DNA of 64,000 nt from Methylorubrum populi. GTDB taxonomy: Bacteria > Pseudomonadota > Alphaproteobacteria > Rhizobiales > Beijerinckiaceae. The DNA lies in contig DYYG01000011.1 of NCBI GenBank assembly GCA_020741775.1, forward strand, positions 1 through 64,000, in the 5' to 3' direction. Below the pieces are notes generated by a model, which saw nothing but the letters and a program-made list of their open reading frames with translations, did no database searches and was not told the DNA's origin. This document shows, in pieces, positions 54,550 through 63,609 of the stretch. Each line of letters opens with the position of its first letter. Position 1 is the first letter of the stretch. Position numbers and translations under genes: made by a program.

Positions 54550-57285
54550 ATGCTGTGCCGCCCTGTTCGTGGACGGATGGTACAGGTCAGCAATCGATGG
54601 CCCTGCGGTGATGGCGAGATGGCCGGATGCATCCGTGCTTTCGATTGGGCATCGACGCCTCTAGGACCGATCGCGGGCTGGCCTCAAAGCCTGAAGACGA
54701 TCATCGACCTCATGCTCGTGTCGCCGAGCATGATGAGCCTCGTGTGGGGCCCGGAGGCGATCCACCTCTACAACGACAGCTTCACCGAACTGCTTCGGGA
54801 GCATCGCACGCTGGCACTGGGACAGTCGGCCTTCGAGACCTTCGCTCGATCGCGCGGTGTGTTCGCCGACGATCTGGCGGCTGGAATGGCCGGGAGGTCG
54901 GCTCGGCTGATCGGTCAGCAATACCCGGTGCTCCGGAACGGCCGCCTCGAAGAGGCTTGGTTCGATGTCGAGTACGCTCCGGTCCACAACGACGATGGCT
55001 GCGTCGCTGGCGTCCTCTGGACGTTGAAGGAGACGACCGCACAGCATCTTTTGGAGAGCGCACTGCGCGAGAGCGAGGCGCGGCACCGCCTCCTGATCGA
55101 AAGCTGCACGCAGGCGGTGTGGGAGACCGACGCTGCCGGTGTCGTCGTCACAGACAGCCCTAGCTGGCGTGCGCACACCGGCCAGACCCTGGAGGAGTGG
55201 CTTGGCTACGGCTGGCTGAACGGGATCCACCCCGACGACCGTGCCTATGCCGAAAAGCAGTGGCGAGAGGCCGTTGCGGCTCGGGGGCTCGTCAATGCCG
55301 AGTTTCGACTTCGTGCCCCTGACGGCGGCTGGCGCTGGACCAATGTGCGCGCCGCTCCTGTGCTCGATGGGCGAGGGAAGATCGAGAAGTGGGCTGGAAT
55401 GAACATCGACATCGACGCGCGCAAGCGCGCCGAGGCGGCGCTTCGAGAAAGCGACGCTCGCCTTGCGCAGCTGGCAGACGCTGTCCCTGTCCTGATCTGG
55501 GAGACCGGCTACGAGGGTGCTACCTTCGTGAACAGCCACTATCTCGCCTACTTCGGGGTCAGCTATGACGGGATCGCCGGTTTTAACTGGACACGGTTCG
55601 TTCACCCCGACGACGTCAATGGATACATTGCCGCCTATGAGCAGGCGTTCGCCGAGGGCCGCCCCTACGATTACGAGTGCCGGTTGCTCCGCGCCGATGG
55701 CCAATACCGCTGGCACCACACCAGCGGTAGGCCAGCGAGCCACGGGCGTTTCATCGGTTCCTGCACCGACATCCACGACTTGGTGGCGGCAGAGCGAGCG
55801 CTGCGGGAGCGCGAGGAGCGGCAGGCATTCCTGCTGAAGCTTTCCGATGCCTTGCGGCCTCTCACTGATCTCGCTGACATCCAGGGCGAGATCACGCGCC
55901 TGCTGCGCGAACAGCTGAACGCGGGGTGGTGCTACTACGTCGATTGGGATCTGGATCGAGAGATCGGGCTGGTGCTCCGCGACAGCGTGATCGAGGGACT
56001 TCCCTCGCTTGCAGGCGCACACGACGTGTCCGATGCGCCCAAGTTCCTCCAGCTCCTGGCGGTCGGCGCCGTGCTGACGGTTCGCGACTACGCCAGCTAC
56101 GAACAGCTGCCCACGCGCATCCGTCAGAAGTTCGTTGCCCTCGGCTTTCGGTCGATGATGGCGGCCCCCCTGGTCAAGGAGGGCCGCCTGATCGCCTCAT
56201 TGCTCGTCGGCAACACGGAGATCCGGGATTGGTCCGCAAGCGAGGCGTCACTCCTCGTAGAGGTCGCCGAGCGCGCCTGGGCCGCGATCGAACGGGGGCG
56301 CGCCGAGCGAGCGCTGCGCGAGAGCGAGGAACGCTTCCAGCAGTTCGCCACAGCTTCGGCCGCGGGCCTATGGATCAGGGACGCGGAGGCACTGGCGATG
56401 GAGTTCGTCAGCCCCGCTGTTGCGACTATCTACGGCGTCGAGCCCAACACCCTGTTCGGCGATGTGACGCGCTGGGCGGCGTTGATCGTGCCGGATGACC
56501 GCGACGTCGCCCTTGCTCACCTGGAAGCTGCACGTCGAGGCAAGACTGTGGTGCACGAGTTCCGTATACAGCGACCGTCAGATGGTGCTATCCGCTGGAT
56601 TAGGAACACTGACTTTCCGCTCCGTGACAACAGCCACATCTTGCGCGTTGGTGGCATCGCCGAGGACGTAACGGAAGCCAAGCGTGCGAGTGAGCGCCTG
56701 GAGGTCCTGGTCAACGAGTTGCAGCATCGATCGCGCAACTTGCTCGGCGTGATTACCGCCGTGGCGGGCCGAACACTGCGGCAGGGCGGCTCTGTGGATG
56801 CCTTTGATGAGCGACTGCAGGCCCTCAGTAGAGCGCAAGGACTGCTGAGCCAATATGGCAGCGATACCGTGGAGGTCGGAGCCCTAGTGAGGGCCGAACT
56901 TGCGGCCCATACCCAGGAGCGATCAAAGCGGGTGCAGATCGCCGGACCGGAGGTGCAGCTCACGGCGCCGCAGGTCCAAAACTTCGCGCTGGCCCTGCAC
57001 GAACTGACGACCAACGCCGTGAAGTATGGCGCGCTAAAGGACGGTACTGGCAGCCTCATCGTCACCTGGGAGGTGATCCGCTATCGGAGCGAACACCGCA
57101 GACTGGCGCTGAACTGGGCCGAGAGCGGCGTTCCCATCGATCCAAGCAAAGTCACGCGTCAGGGCTATGGCACTGAGCTGATCCAGGGGGCGCTCGCCTA
57201 CGCGCTGGAGGCCAATGTAGAGTACGCGCTGGGTGCCGACGGTGTGCGCTGCCGGATCGAGATGCCGATCGAACAACCTGAGTGA
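54550..57285 (+). CDS. multi-PAS/GAF HWE-family sensor histidine kinase
   Basis: Up to 911 residues; the start could also be ATG 54577 or 54619. Order: a PAS-like N-terminal module (FDWASTPLGPIAGWPQSLKT), two PAS domains (about 170-300 and 300-420, each ending in a PAC-type segment), a GAF domain (about 425-590, LREQLNAGWCYYVDWDLDRE), another PAS (about 595-720) and the HWE kinase: H-box NELQHRSRNLLG, N-box ALHELTTNAVKYGALKD, G-box TRQGYGTELIQGALAYAL. Soluble, so it reads a cytoplasmic signal. The single-domain receiver 57 bp downstream is the obvious phosphoacceptor. The last PAS and kinase are closely similar to those of the CheBR fusion at 13336. The 265-bp gap upstream has no clear feature. 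Confidence 0.93.
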   Translation: MLCRPVRGRMVQVSNRWPCGDGEMAGCIRAFDWASTPLGPIAGWPQSLKTIIDLMLVSPSMMSLVWGPEAIHLYNDSFTELLREHRTLALGQSAFETFARSRGVFADDLAAGMAGRSARLIGQQYPVLRNGRLEEAWFDVEYAPVHNDDGCVAGVLWTLKETTAQHLLESALRESEARHRLLIESCTQAVWETDAAGVVVTDSPSWRAHTGQTLEEWLGYGWLNGIHPDDRAYAEKQWREAVAARGLVNAEFRLRAPDGGWRWTNVRAAPVLDGRGKIEKWAGMNIDIDARKRAEAALRESDARLAQLADAVPVLIWETGYEGATFVNSHYLAYFGVSYDGIAGFNWTRFVHPDDVNGYIAAYEQAFAEGRPYDYECRLLRADGQYRWHHTSGRPASHGRFIGSCTDIHDLVAAERALREREERQAFLLKLSDALRPLTDLADIQGEITRLLREQLNAGWCYYVDWDLDREIGLVLRDSVIEGLPSLAGAHDVSDAPKFLQLLAVGAVLTVRDYASYEQLPTRIRQKFVALGFRSMMAAPLVKEGRLIASLLVGNTEIRDWSASEASLLVEVAERAWAAIERGRAERALRESEERFQQFATASAAGLWIRDAEALAMEFVSPAVATIYGVEPNTLFGDVTRWAALIVPDDRDVALAHLEAARRGKTVVHEFRIQRPSDGAIRWIRNTDFPLRDNSHILRVGGIAEDVTEAKRASERLEVLVNELQHRSRNLLGVITAVAGRTLRQGGSVDAFDERLQALSRAQGLLSQYGSDTVEVGALVRAELAAHTQERSKRVQIAGPEVQLTAPQVQNFALALHELTTNAVKYGALKDGTGSLIVTWEVIRYRSEHRRLALNWAESGVPIDPSKVTRQGYGTELIQGALAYALEANVEYALGADGVRCRIEMPIEQPE

Positions 57286-57342
57286 ACGCGGCTCTGTCCA
57301 GGTCGGTTAGCCTGATGGCGCCTACCTACACGAAGAGCGTTC

Positions 57343-57717
57343 ATGCCTGACACCGACCAACCACTCTCCGGCCGGCGCATCCTCGTCGTCGAGGATGAGT
57401 TCCTGATCGCAATGGAGGTCAAGCGCTGGCTGCTCGCTGCGGGCGCGAACGTCGCCGGTCCGGTGTCGAGCGTCAATCAGGCTCTCGACCTGATCGAGGA
57501 CGATGGCCTCGACGCAGCAGTGCTCGATGTCAGCCTCGCCAGGCAACAGCAGGTCTACCCGGTTGCCGACAAGCTCGGAGCGCTTGGCGTGCCCTACCTC
57601 TTCGCCACAGCTAATGTGTGGGTCTCGGACGCTCCCGAGTACCGCGATCGTCCGCGCCTGCCGAAGCCGTTCGTCGAGGCGGAGCTGGTGCGGGCATTGA
57701 GCAGTCTCGTGCGCTGA
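57343..57717 (+). CDS. single-domain response regulator (FAT GUY-like)
   Basis: 124 residues, receiver only. Acidic pocket in ILVVEDEFLIAMEV, phosphoacceptor Asp in AAVLDVSLARQQ and Lys in RPRLPKPFVEAE. Between them lies PYLFATANVW. FAT GUY receivers, which serve HWE/HisKA2 kinases in the alphaproteobacterial general stress response, carry FATGY-like residues at this place; here the Gly-Tyr is replaced. It is 57 bp after the HWE kinase gene and on the same strand. With no output domain it probably passes phosphate on or binds a partner protein. Confidence 0.92.
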   Translation: MPDTDQPLSGRRILVVEDEFLIAMEVKRWLLAAGANVAGPVSSVNQALDLIEDDGLDAAVLDVSLARQQQVYPVADKLGALGVPYLFATANVWVSDAPEYRDRPRLPKPFVEAELVRALSSLVR

Positions 57718-57727
57718 TCGGGCGAGA

Positions 57728-58447
57728 CTACGTGCTTCCCGCGCCGTCCTCAGCGAAGCGGCCCGTCTCGGCGTCGAGGGGGAAGCGGATGCGACAGCGA
57801 ACTTCGTGCGGTTCATAGGTCAGTTCGGCCGACGCTCCGAGGTCGTAGGCCAGCATATCCTCCACGACCATCGTACCAAAGCCGCGGCGGCTCGGTTCCA
57901 CTCTCGTACCCGCACCCGTCTCCTTCCAGAGCAGCTCCAGTGTCGGCACACCCTCGTTCTGCTCGATCTGCCATGTGACTGAGACTGCACCCACGGAGCG
58001 ACCGAGCAAGCCGTGCTCGATCGCGTTGGTTGCCAGTTCGTGCAGCGCCAAGGCAAAAACCTGGGCTGGCTTTGGTCGCAACCACACCTTAGGGCCAGAG
58101 ATCGTGGCCTGCTCGCCCTCGTACACGAGGTACGTCGCCAACTCGTCCGCGACGAGCGTGTGCAGATCAGCCTCGCCGAGGGTATCCGTCAGTGATCGCA
58201 CTCGGACGAAGATGTCGAGCCGTCCACCGAGATGAGCATCGTAGCTTTCCACGTCGATTGCGCTGCCTGCGGTGCAGCGCATGACGGCACGCAGCAGCGC
58301 GACCGTATCGCGAAACGCGTGACGCAGGCTGTCGGGCATGCCCTCCTCATCGAGCAGCCGGCGCAGGCGTGCATTATCAGCCTTTAGGGCTGCAACTTCG
58401 GCCTCCAAGTCGGCCATCCGGTCGCTCGTGCCATGGGGGACTGTCAT
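57728..58447 (-). CDS. small HWE/HisKA2-like sensor kinase
   Basis: 239 residues from ATG 58447, which overlaps the stop of the Crp-type gene (ATGA); the longer frame upstream runs through that gene. A short N-terminal coiled coil (MADLEAEVAALKADNARLRR) precedes a divergent H-box (PDSLRHAFRDTVALLRAVM) that keeps a His. Then comes an ATPase domain with N-box ALALHELATNAIEHGLLG and G-box RRGFGTMVVEDMLAYDLG. There is no sensor domain, so input must come through a partner. Convergent with the response regulator gene (10 bp between stops). Confidence 0.85.
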   Translation of the reverse strand: MTVPHGTSDRMADLEAEVAALKADNARLRRLLDEEGMPDSLRHAFRDTVALLRAVMRCTAGSAIDVESYDAHLGGRLDIFVRVRSLTDTLGEADLHTLVADELATYLVYEGEQATISGPKVWLRPKPAQVFALALHELATNAIEHGLLGRSVGAVSVTWQIEQNEGVPTLELLWKETGAGTRVEPSRRGFGTMVVEDMLAYDLGASAELTYEPHEVRCRIRFPLDAETGRFAEDGAGST

Positions 58448-59178
58448 GGGAACTCCGCTCCGTTCGGGGCATGCAACGAATGCAGATAGAGCGGATCGAA
58501 ATGGGCCAGACGCGCCAAGCCCTTCGCATCGTGGATGGTCAAGTACCGGTTTCTGAGGCTGATGAGGCCTGTTTCCCGCAAAGCACCGAGCATACGACTG
58601 ATGTGGACGGTAGTCTGCCCGAGCACATCGGCCATGTCGTTCTGGCTCAGCGGTATCTTGCATCCCGTTTCCTCTGCGAGGCCGATCGCCATCAGGCGGG
58701 CGTGCAACTCGCAGAACAGGTGCGCCAAGCGTTCGAGCCCTGTACGCCGGCCGAGGCTGGCTGCCAGCTCGCGCTGGATTGCGGCCGAAACCAGAGCTTC
58801 GCAACGAAATGCCCGTTCCAATGCTGAACTACGGGTCTGCAGCTCCGCGAAAGTGGTACTGGGGATGTACGCGACCGCGACATGGGTGAGCGCTGTGATG
58901 GTGTGGTCGCGTCGATCGAAGACGAAGACATACGGGTCACAGCTATCCCCCGGCAGGAGGATCGAGGTGATTTGCCGCCGCCCGTCCCGAAAGTTTCTGC
59001 ACCGTCCGGCCCAACCAGCGAGGATGATACAAACGGAGCGTGGATCGTCGCCCTCGACCACGAGGTCGCTTCCTGCAGGGACTTGCTTCACAGGCCTGAC
59101 CGCATCGCCCAGCCATGTCTGGTCGGCATCGGAGAGGGGAGCGTAGAGCTTCAGCTTGCGTTCGAGAGCGTTCAGCAT
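58444..59178 (-). CDS. Crp/Fnr family transcriptional regulator
   Basis: 244 residues. Cyclic-nucleotide-binding-like beta barrel (about 20-130; DLVVEGDDPRSVCIILAGWA, ITSILLPGDSCDPYVF), dimer helix, and a C-terminal winged helix with IPLSQNDMADVLGQTTVHIS followed by RMLGALRETGLISLRNRYLT. No N-terminal Cys cluster of the Fnr iron-sulfur type is seen, so oxygen sensing by that route is unlikely. It is the first gene of a two-gene unit with the small HWE-like kinase (4-bp overlap). The 252 bp on its 5' side hold nothing recognised. Confidence 0.93.
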   Translation of the reverse strand: MLNALERKLKLYAPLSDADQTWLGDAVRPVKQVPAGSDLVVEGDDPRSVCIILAGWAGRCRNFRDGRRQITSILLPGDSCDPYVFVFDRRDHTITALTHVAVAYIPSTTFAELQTRSSALERAFRCEALVSAAIQRELAASLGRRTGLERLAHLFCELHARLMAIGLAEETGCKIPLSQNDMADVLGQTTVHISRMLGALRETGLISLRNRYLTIHDAKGLARLAHFDPLYLHSLHAPNGAEFP

Positions 59179-59772
59179 CCCAAAATATGAGGCACCTGCG
59201 GAGGCTGTCTAAGCTAGGCGAATTCAAGGTGACGGCGACAACATAGATTGAAGCGAATGTGCCTGTGAGCAGCAGGTCCTCGTGGTTTAGGTGCCTTGCG
59301 AGCGGACGTCCCGAAAGTCCGCATAGGGTCGTGAGCGGCGGTTCAAGTCCGGCGCGCCGAAGGTCGGCTCGTGGCGCATGGCTGAACAAGTGGCATGTGA
59401 ATTGGTGAGATCGAGCGGTCTGACGGCAACCTACTTCAAATTCAAGGATGCCTCGATGAGACCACGCACCTCCTGCCAAGCAGGTGCCGACGGCGTGACT
59501 AGGTCGAAATGTCCGGCATCCGGGACGTTGATGAGTTGCGGCGCACGTCCAGACCTCTCTTGAACGGCGCGGGCATAATCGTAGGCGACCCAAGGTGGCG
59601 TGAGCCGGTCCAGAACGCCGCTGACCAGAAAGATCGGCACCCCTGCCGGCGGGAGGGCTGCGGGTGAGACCTCCGATAGCTTGTCTGCTGGGGCGAGCCG
59701 CTCGACAATGCCCGGGCCGCAGAGCACAGGGACGAACCGCGCGAACGTCGCAAGATCGCCCACACCTCCTAG

Positions 59773-60609
59773 GTCGCGAACCCATAACGGCTGGCACGGT
59801 TGAGGTGCGGCGCTGTTAGCCCTCTGAGCAGGAGGGACTTGGATGGCGCGGTTTGACCTGACAGATGCGGCGTGGGCGGTGATCGAACCGCTGTTGCCGA
59901 CGGACGTGCGCGGCAAGGAGCGCGTGGATGACCGGCGAGTGCTCAACGGGATCTTCTGGCGGCTGCGCACGGGCGCACCCTGGGCCGACATCCCGGCGCG
60001 CTACGGCCCACATACGACTTGCGGCAACCGCTTCCGGCGCTGGCGCAAGCGCGGCATCTGGGATCGGCTTCTGGATGCGGTGTCAAAGGCTTACGAGGGC
60101 GACCTGCAGATGATCGACGCCACCAGCGTGCGGGTTCACCAGCATGCCGCCTGCGCCCAAAAAAAGACGGCCGATCCGGTGGCATGGGTCGCTCGCGCGG
60201 CGGCCTGACGAGCAAGATCCACGCGCTGGTGGATGCCGAGGGCCGTCCGGTGGTGCTCAAGATCACCGAAGGCCAAGCGCATGATGGCCGCGCGGCGGCC
60301 GACATGCTGGGCGGGTTAGGCCACGGTCAGATCCTGCTGGGCGACCGAGCATACGACAGTGACGCGCTACGCGCCCGGATGGCGGAGCAGGGCGCGTGGG
60401 CGAACGTGAGGCCGATGCCCAACCGCAAGCAGGTGCTGGCGTTCAGCCCGTTCCTGTACAAGTACCGCAACTTGGTTGAGCGCTTCTTCAGCAAGATCAA
60501 GCACTTCCGAGCCGTCGCTACCCGCTACGACAAGGATCCCGACAACTTCCTGGCCAGCGTCAAACTCGCAGCCCTGCGTGTCTGGCTGCGAGCTTTATGA
60601 GTCCGCGAC
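59773..60609 (+). mobile_element. complete IS5-family (IS427-like) insertion sequence, 837 bp
   Basis: The ends form imperfect inverted repeats (GTCGCGAACCCATAA at the left, GTCGCGGACTCATAA at the right, read inward). The element is flanked by a 4-bp target duplication CTAG (59769-59772 and 60610-60613). The single transposase is split into two overlapping frames joined by an A7 run. Inserted in the minus-strand alpha/beta hydrolase gene. Confidence 0.93.
59843..60600 (+). CDS. IS5-family transposase, read through a -1 frameshift
   Basis: ORF A (59843-60208, 121 aa) starts ARFDLTDAAWAVIEPLLPTD and carries the first catalytic Asp in QMIDATSVRVHQ. ORF B lies in the -1 frame and continues GRSRGGLTSKIHALVDAEGR, second Asp in ILLGDRAYDSDALR, and Glu in YRNLVERFFSKIKHFR. 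The switch fits the A7 run at 60159-60165 (CCCAAAAAAAGA), a slippery site as used by many IS5/IS427 elements. All DDE residues are present, so the fused protein (about 250 aa) could be active. Confidence 0.9.
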
Positions 60610-61246
60610 CTAGGCTAATCACCGCCCGCGGAACGAGCCGAGTTATCGCTCGAGAAGTGCTGATGGCGGGAAGTGAGCCGCGCGAGGCCGCCCAGAGGGC
60701 GAGATGACCACCCGCCGAATGCCCCACGAACACCACTCGCGAGAGGTCCAGGTGGTGGGCTCCTGCCTCTTCAGCGAGCCGGTCCAGAGCGGCGCCCACA
60801 TCTTGATAAGTCCCGGGATAGCCGCCACCGGCCTCGTTGGCACGCCGGTAGCCGATGCTCCACACGGCAACGCCGCGACGCGTCAGGTCTGGGCCCAGGT
60901 GACGCATTTGCTCGCGCCCGGCGGTGGTAGCGCTCCAGCAACCGCCATGAATGATAACCGCGACTGGGTGTGGGCCACGACCGACGGGCAGGAACACATC
61001 GATGCCTTGAGAGGGGGCCCCACCGTAGGTGAGATGCAGGGTCGGCGAAGGCCGCAATAGGTCTCGAAAGACCGCGAGCTCCACCGGGTCGGCCAACGCG
61101 GGGCCGATCGCGAACACTGCCAAAGTGAGGATCGAGCAACGCTTCATGCCAGCCTCCCTGCCCAGAAGTGATGCTCTGGATCGAGGCGATAAGTTGTGGG
61201 GTATCGTAGCGGGGCCGTTCTTCACCACGGCCCAATCAGGCTCAGA

Positions 61247-62056
61247 CTACTGGCGAATGCCACGCGTGACCCAGTACTCACGGGGAACGCAGATACCGAG
61301 CGGCGTTGAGAACTGAGCATGGAAGGCGATGAAGTCGCGGCGCAGAGCGGCCCGCCGATCCTCGTCGAGGCTCGCCGCCAGGGCCTTGGTCGGGCCATAG
61401 CCGCCGACGAACCGCTCCCAAGCCGCCTCGGCCGTCGGCTCGCGATAAAACGAGACGCCTTTCTCGAAAGCCAATTCGAAGTCTCGACCCAGCAGTTCCT
61501 CAAGCCGCTCCGTGCGGCCCCACTCGAATGGCGAGGGCGGGGCCGGTTCGGGCGGCGGCGGCATGAAGGGCTTCATTACCATGAACATCCTGAACACATT
61601 GTCGTCCGACAGCCAGGTGGTGAGGCAGATTCTTCCGCCCTTGCGGCAAAGCCGCCCCAATTCGGCAGCCGCGGCCTCAGGCCGGCTCGCGAACATCACT
61701 CCGCAGGTGGAGATGACGGCGTCAAAGGCGCCGTCTGCGAAGGGCAGATTCTCGGCGTCTCCCAGCTGGTAATCGATGTCGAGGCTCTCGGCCCGAGCCT
61801 GCTCAGCAGCGAACGACAAGAGGTCGGCGCTGATGTCAGCACCAGTCACCTGCGAGCCGCGCTTGGCAACGACGCGCGAAGTCCAGCCAGTGCCGGTGGC
61901 GAGGTCGAGCACCCGCTCTCCCGGCTGTGGATCGAGGCGCAACACGCAGTGTTCTATGCTGTCGGCGATGCCGCGACTGATCTCGTTGTATCGCGCCCCG
62001 CCAGAGTTCCAGATGCTGGCAGGCTTGGCGTTATGAGGTTGGATTTCGTAATTCAT
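61247..62056 (-). CDS. class I SAM-dependent methyltransferase
   Basis: 269 residues. SAM-binding motif I in RVLDLATGTGWTSRVVAKRG, acidic motif II VTGADISADLL, motif III GDAENLPFADGAFDAVISTC with the following GVMFASRPEAAAAELGRLCR KGG block of the Methyltransf_11 group. The C-terminal half carries a Pro-rich loop (PPPPEPAPPSPFEW) and a helical cap (AAWERFVGGYGPTKALAASL) that would bind the acceptor. The acceptor is unknown. It is 99 bp upstream of, and on the same strand as, the split hydrolase gene. Confidence 0.92.
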   Translation of the reverse strand: MNYEIQPHNAKPASIWNSGGARYNEISRGIADSIEHCVLRLDPQPGERVLDLATGTGWTSRVVAKRGSQVTGADISADLLSFAAEQARAESLDIDYQLGDAENLPFADGAFDAVISTCGVMFASRPEAAAAELGRLCRKGGRICLTTWLSDDNVFRMFMVMKPFMPPPPEPAPPSPFEWGRTERLEELLGRDFELAFEKGVSFYREPTAEAAWERFVGGYGPTKALAASLDEDRRAALRRDFIAFHAQFSTPLGICVPREYWVTRGIRQ

Positions 62057-62433
62057 GGTGCCTCCGACTCACACGGGGCCCCCAGCTCAAGATGCCGCTT
62101 CTCGCGCGAAAGTCCACCATTGTGCTCATCGCTGATTCGAGAGAACTTCGAGACAACTGCCGATGTGAAGTACCGTTCTCCCGCAGCGCGAGTGCATTAC
62201 CGCAGACACACGTGAAATGCGTAGTATAGGAGGCCGCCACCGGTTAGGTTGTCGAGCCCTCGGTGAACTCCCGCTTCTACCCGGGCTTCGCAACCGACAC
62301 AGGCATGTTGATCTGGGCGACCCGACGCAGGCCGAGGTACGACGAACTTGTTCGCGCCTGGTCGGCGCGGGAGGAAGTGGAATCGGCACAGATCGCGCGG
62401 CCGGTGGCAGCCGGCTATCGAGGTGTCACGCTA

Positions 62434-63487
62434 GAACTGTTGCCGACCGCTGTGAGTCGGTTGGGGGTTTCCTGACAGGATGCAGTCTGGTTCCCTTTGG
62501 ACCTCGACAGGAGGATCGATGGGGTCACCGTTGTCATCGGATCTGCGCGCGCGCGTCGTGAAGGCCGTGTCCGAAGGCGCCTCACGCCGTCAGGCGGCCG
62601 AGCGGTTCGGCTTCAGTCCGGCCAGCGCCATTTGCTGGCAGGAGAGCTTCGAGCGGGAAGGCCGGGTGGCGGCCAAGCCGCAGGGCGGCGACCGGCGCTC
62701 GCGGCACGTGGAAGTCCATGCGGATCTGATCCTGCGCCTGCGCGCGGAGCAGCCGACCCTGATCCTCTCGGAGTTGCGGGCCCTGCTGGCCGAGCGCGGC
62801 ATCGCCACCAGCGAAAGTGGCTTGTCAAGCTTCTTCAAGCGCCACCGCATCACGCACAAAAAAACACGCTCCACGCCGCTGAGCAGCAGCGGCCGGACGT
62901 GAGGGCCGAGCGCGAGGACTGGTTCGAGGCCCAGGAGGAACTCGACCCGGACAAGCTCGTCTTCCTCGACGAGACGGCGACCACCACCAACATGGTGCGC
63001 CGCTACGGTTGGGCTGCGCGCGGTGAGCGTTGCCGCGTCGCCGTTCCTCACGGGCATTGGAAGACGACCACCGTCACGGCGGCCCTGCGCACGAACGGGG
63101 TGGCCGCCACGGCCCTGTTCGACGGAGCCACCAACGGCAAGCGCTTCCGGGGCTACGTCACCGACACCCTGGTGCCCGTGCTGAAGCGGCGTGACACGGT
63201 GATCATGGACAACCTCGGCGCTCACAAGGTCGCTGGCGTGCGCGAAGCGATCCGGGCGACGGGCGCCAAGCTGCTCTATCTTCCGCCCTACTCGCCGGAC
63301 TTCAACCCGATCGAATAGATCTTCGCCAAGCTCAAAGCCGACATGCGCAAAGCTGCCGCGCGGACGTTTCCAGATCTGAAAGCGGCCATCCAATCCGCCT
63401 TCGACAGCCTCACTCCAAAAGCCTGCCGCAACTGCCTTACAGCGACCGAATATGACGCATACGATCCAACCTGATCGGCAATAGCTC
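62434..63487 (+). mobile_element. IS630-family insertion sequence, 1054 bp
   Basis: Bounded by TA dinucleotides (62432-62433 and 63488-63489), the target used by IS630/Tc1 elements. The imperfect terminal repeats read GAACTGTTGCCGACC (left) and GAGCTATTGCCGATC (right, inward). It contains a two-frame transposase gene with an A7 run and a late nonsense codon. Confidence 0.85.
62519..63474 (+). pseudogene. IS630-family transposase with late nonsense codon
   Basis: ATG 62519 follows AGGAGG. ORF A (to 62902) encodes the helix-turn-helix part (SSDLRARVVKAVSEGASRRQ AAERFGFS). The -1 frame after the A7 run at 62858-62864 encodes the DDE domain: first Asp in DKLVFLDETATTTNM, second in VIMDNLGAHKV, then LLYLPPYSPDFNPIE. 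TAG at 63316-63318 stands where Gln is expected (NPIEQIFAKLK). After it the frame continues IFAKLKADMRKAAARTFPDL to TGA at 63472. The Glu before the stop is the last catalytic residue, so only the C-terminal ~50 residues are lost. Confidence 0.88.
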
Positions 63488-63609
63488 TAACTCCCCCTGG
63501 TGGGATCGATGTGGAGCCGCGACGGAGACGAGGAGCATCGCCTCTCCACTCTGAAGGCTGGTTCTTCTGACCGTGCCCTCCGAGGGCACGACTTCAGAAC
63601 ATCTGCGAG

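Larger units (their letters stand above)
59431..61147 (-). pseudogene. alpha/beta hydrolase (esterase-like) split by an IS5-family element
   Basis: The 5' part (61147 to 60610) starts at ATG 61147 after GGGAGG and encodes a signal peptide (KRCSILTLAVFAIGPALA), an oxyanion motif AVIIHGGCWS and the nucleophile elbow VVFVGHSAGGHLALWAA. The 3' part (59772 to 59431) encodes the rest, with the acid Asp in GVLDRLTPPW and the His in DAGHFDLVTP. Removing the 837-bp insertion and one CTAG copy joins them exactly as AVISLGGVGDLATF and gives 291 residues plus stop. The gene was therefore intact before the insertion. As found, it can only give a truncated protein ending inside the element. Confidence 0.92.
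62263..63570 (+). pseudogene. short hypothetical ORF split by an IS630-family element
   Basis: From GTG 62263 the frame reads NSRFYPGFATDTGMLIWATR, RRPRYDELVRAWSAREEVES, then YRGVTL where the element begins. Excising the element and one TA restores an open frame that continues TPPGGIDVEPRRRRGASPLH and stops at 63568-63570, giving 83 residues. The family is not recognised. The gene could be longer, since no strong ribosome binding site marks the start. The 206 bp before it hold nothing evident. Confidence 0.45.
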
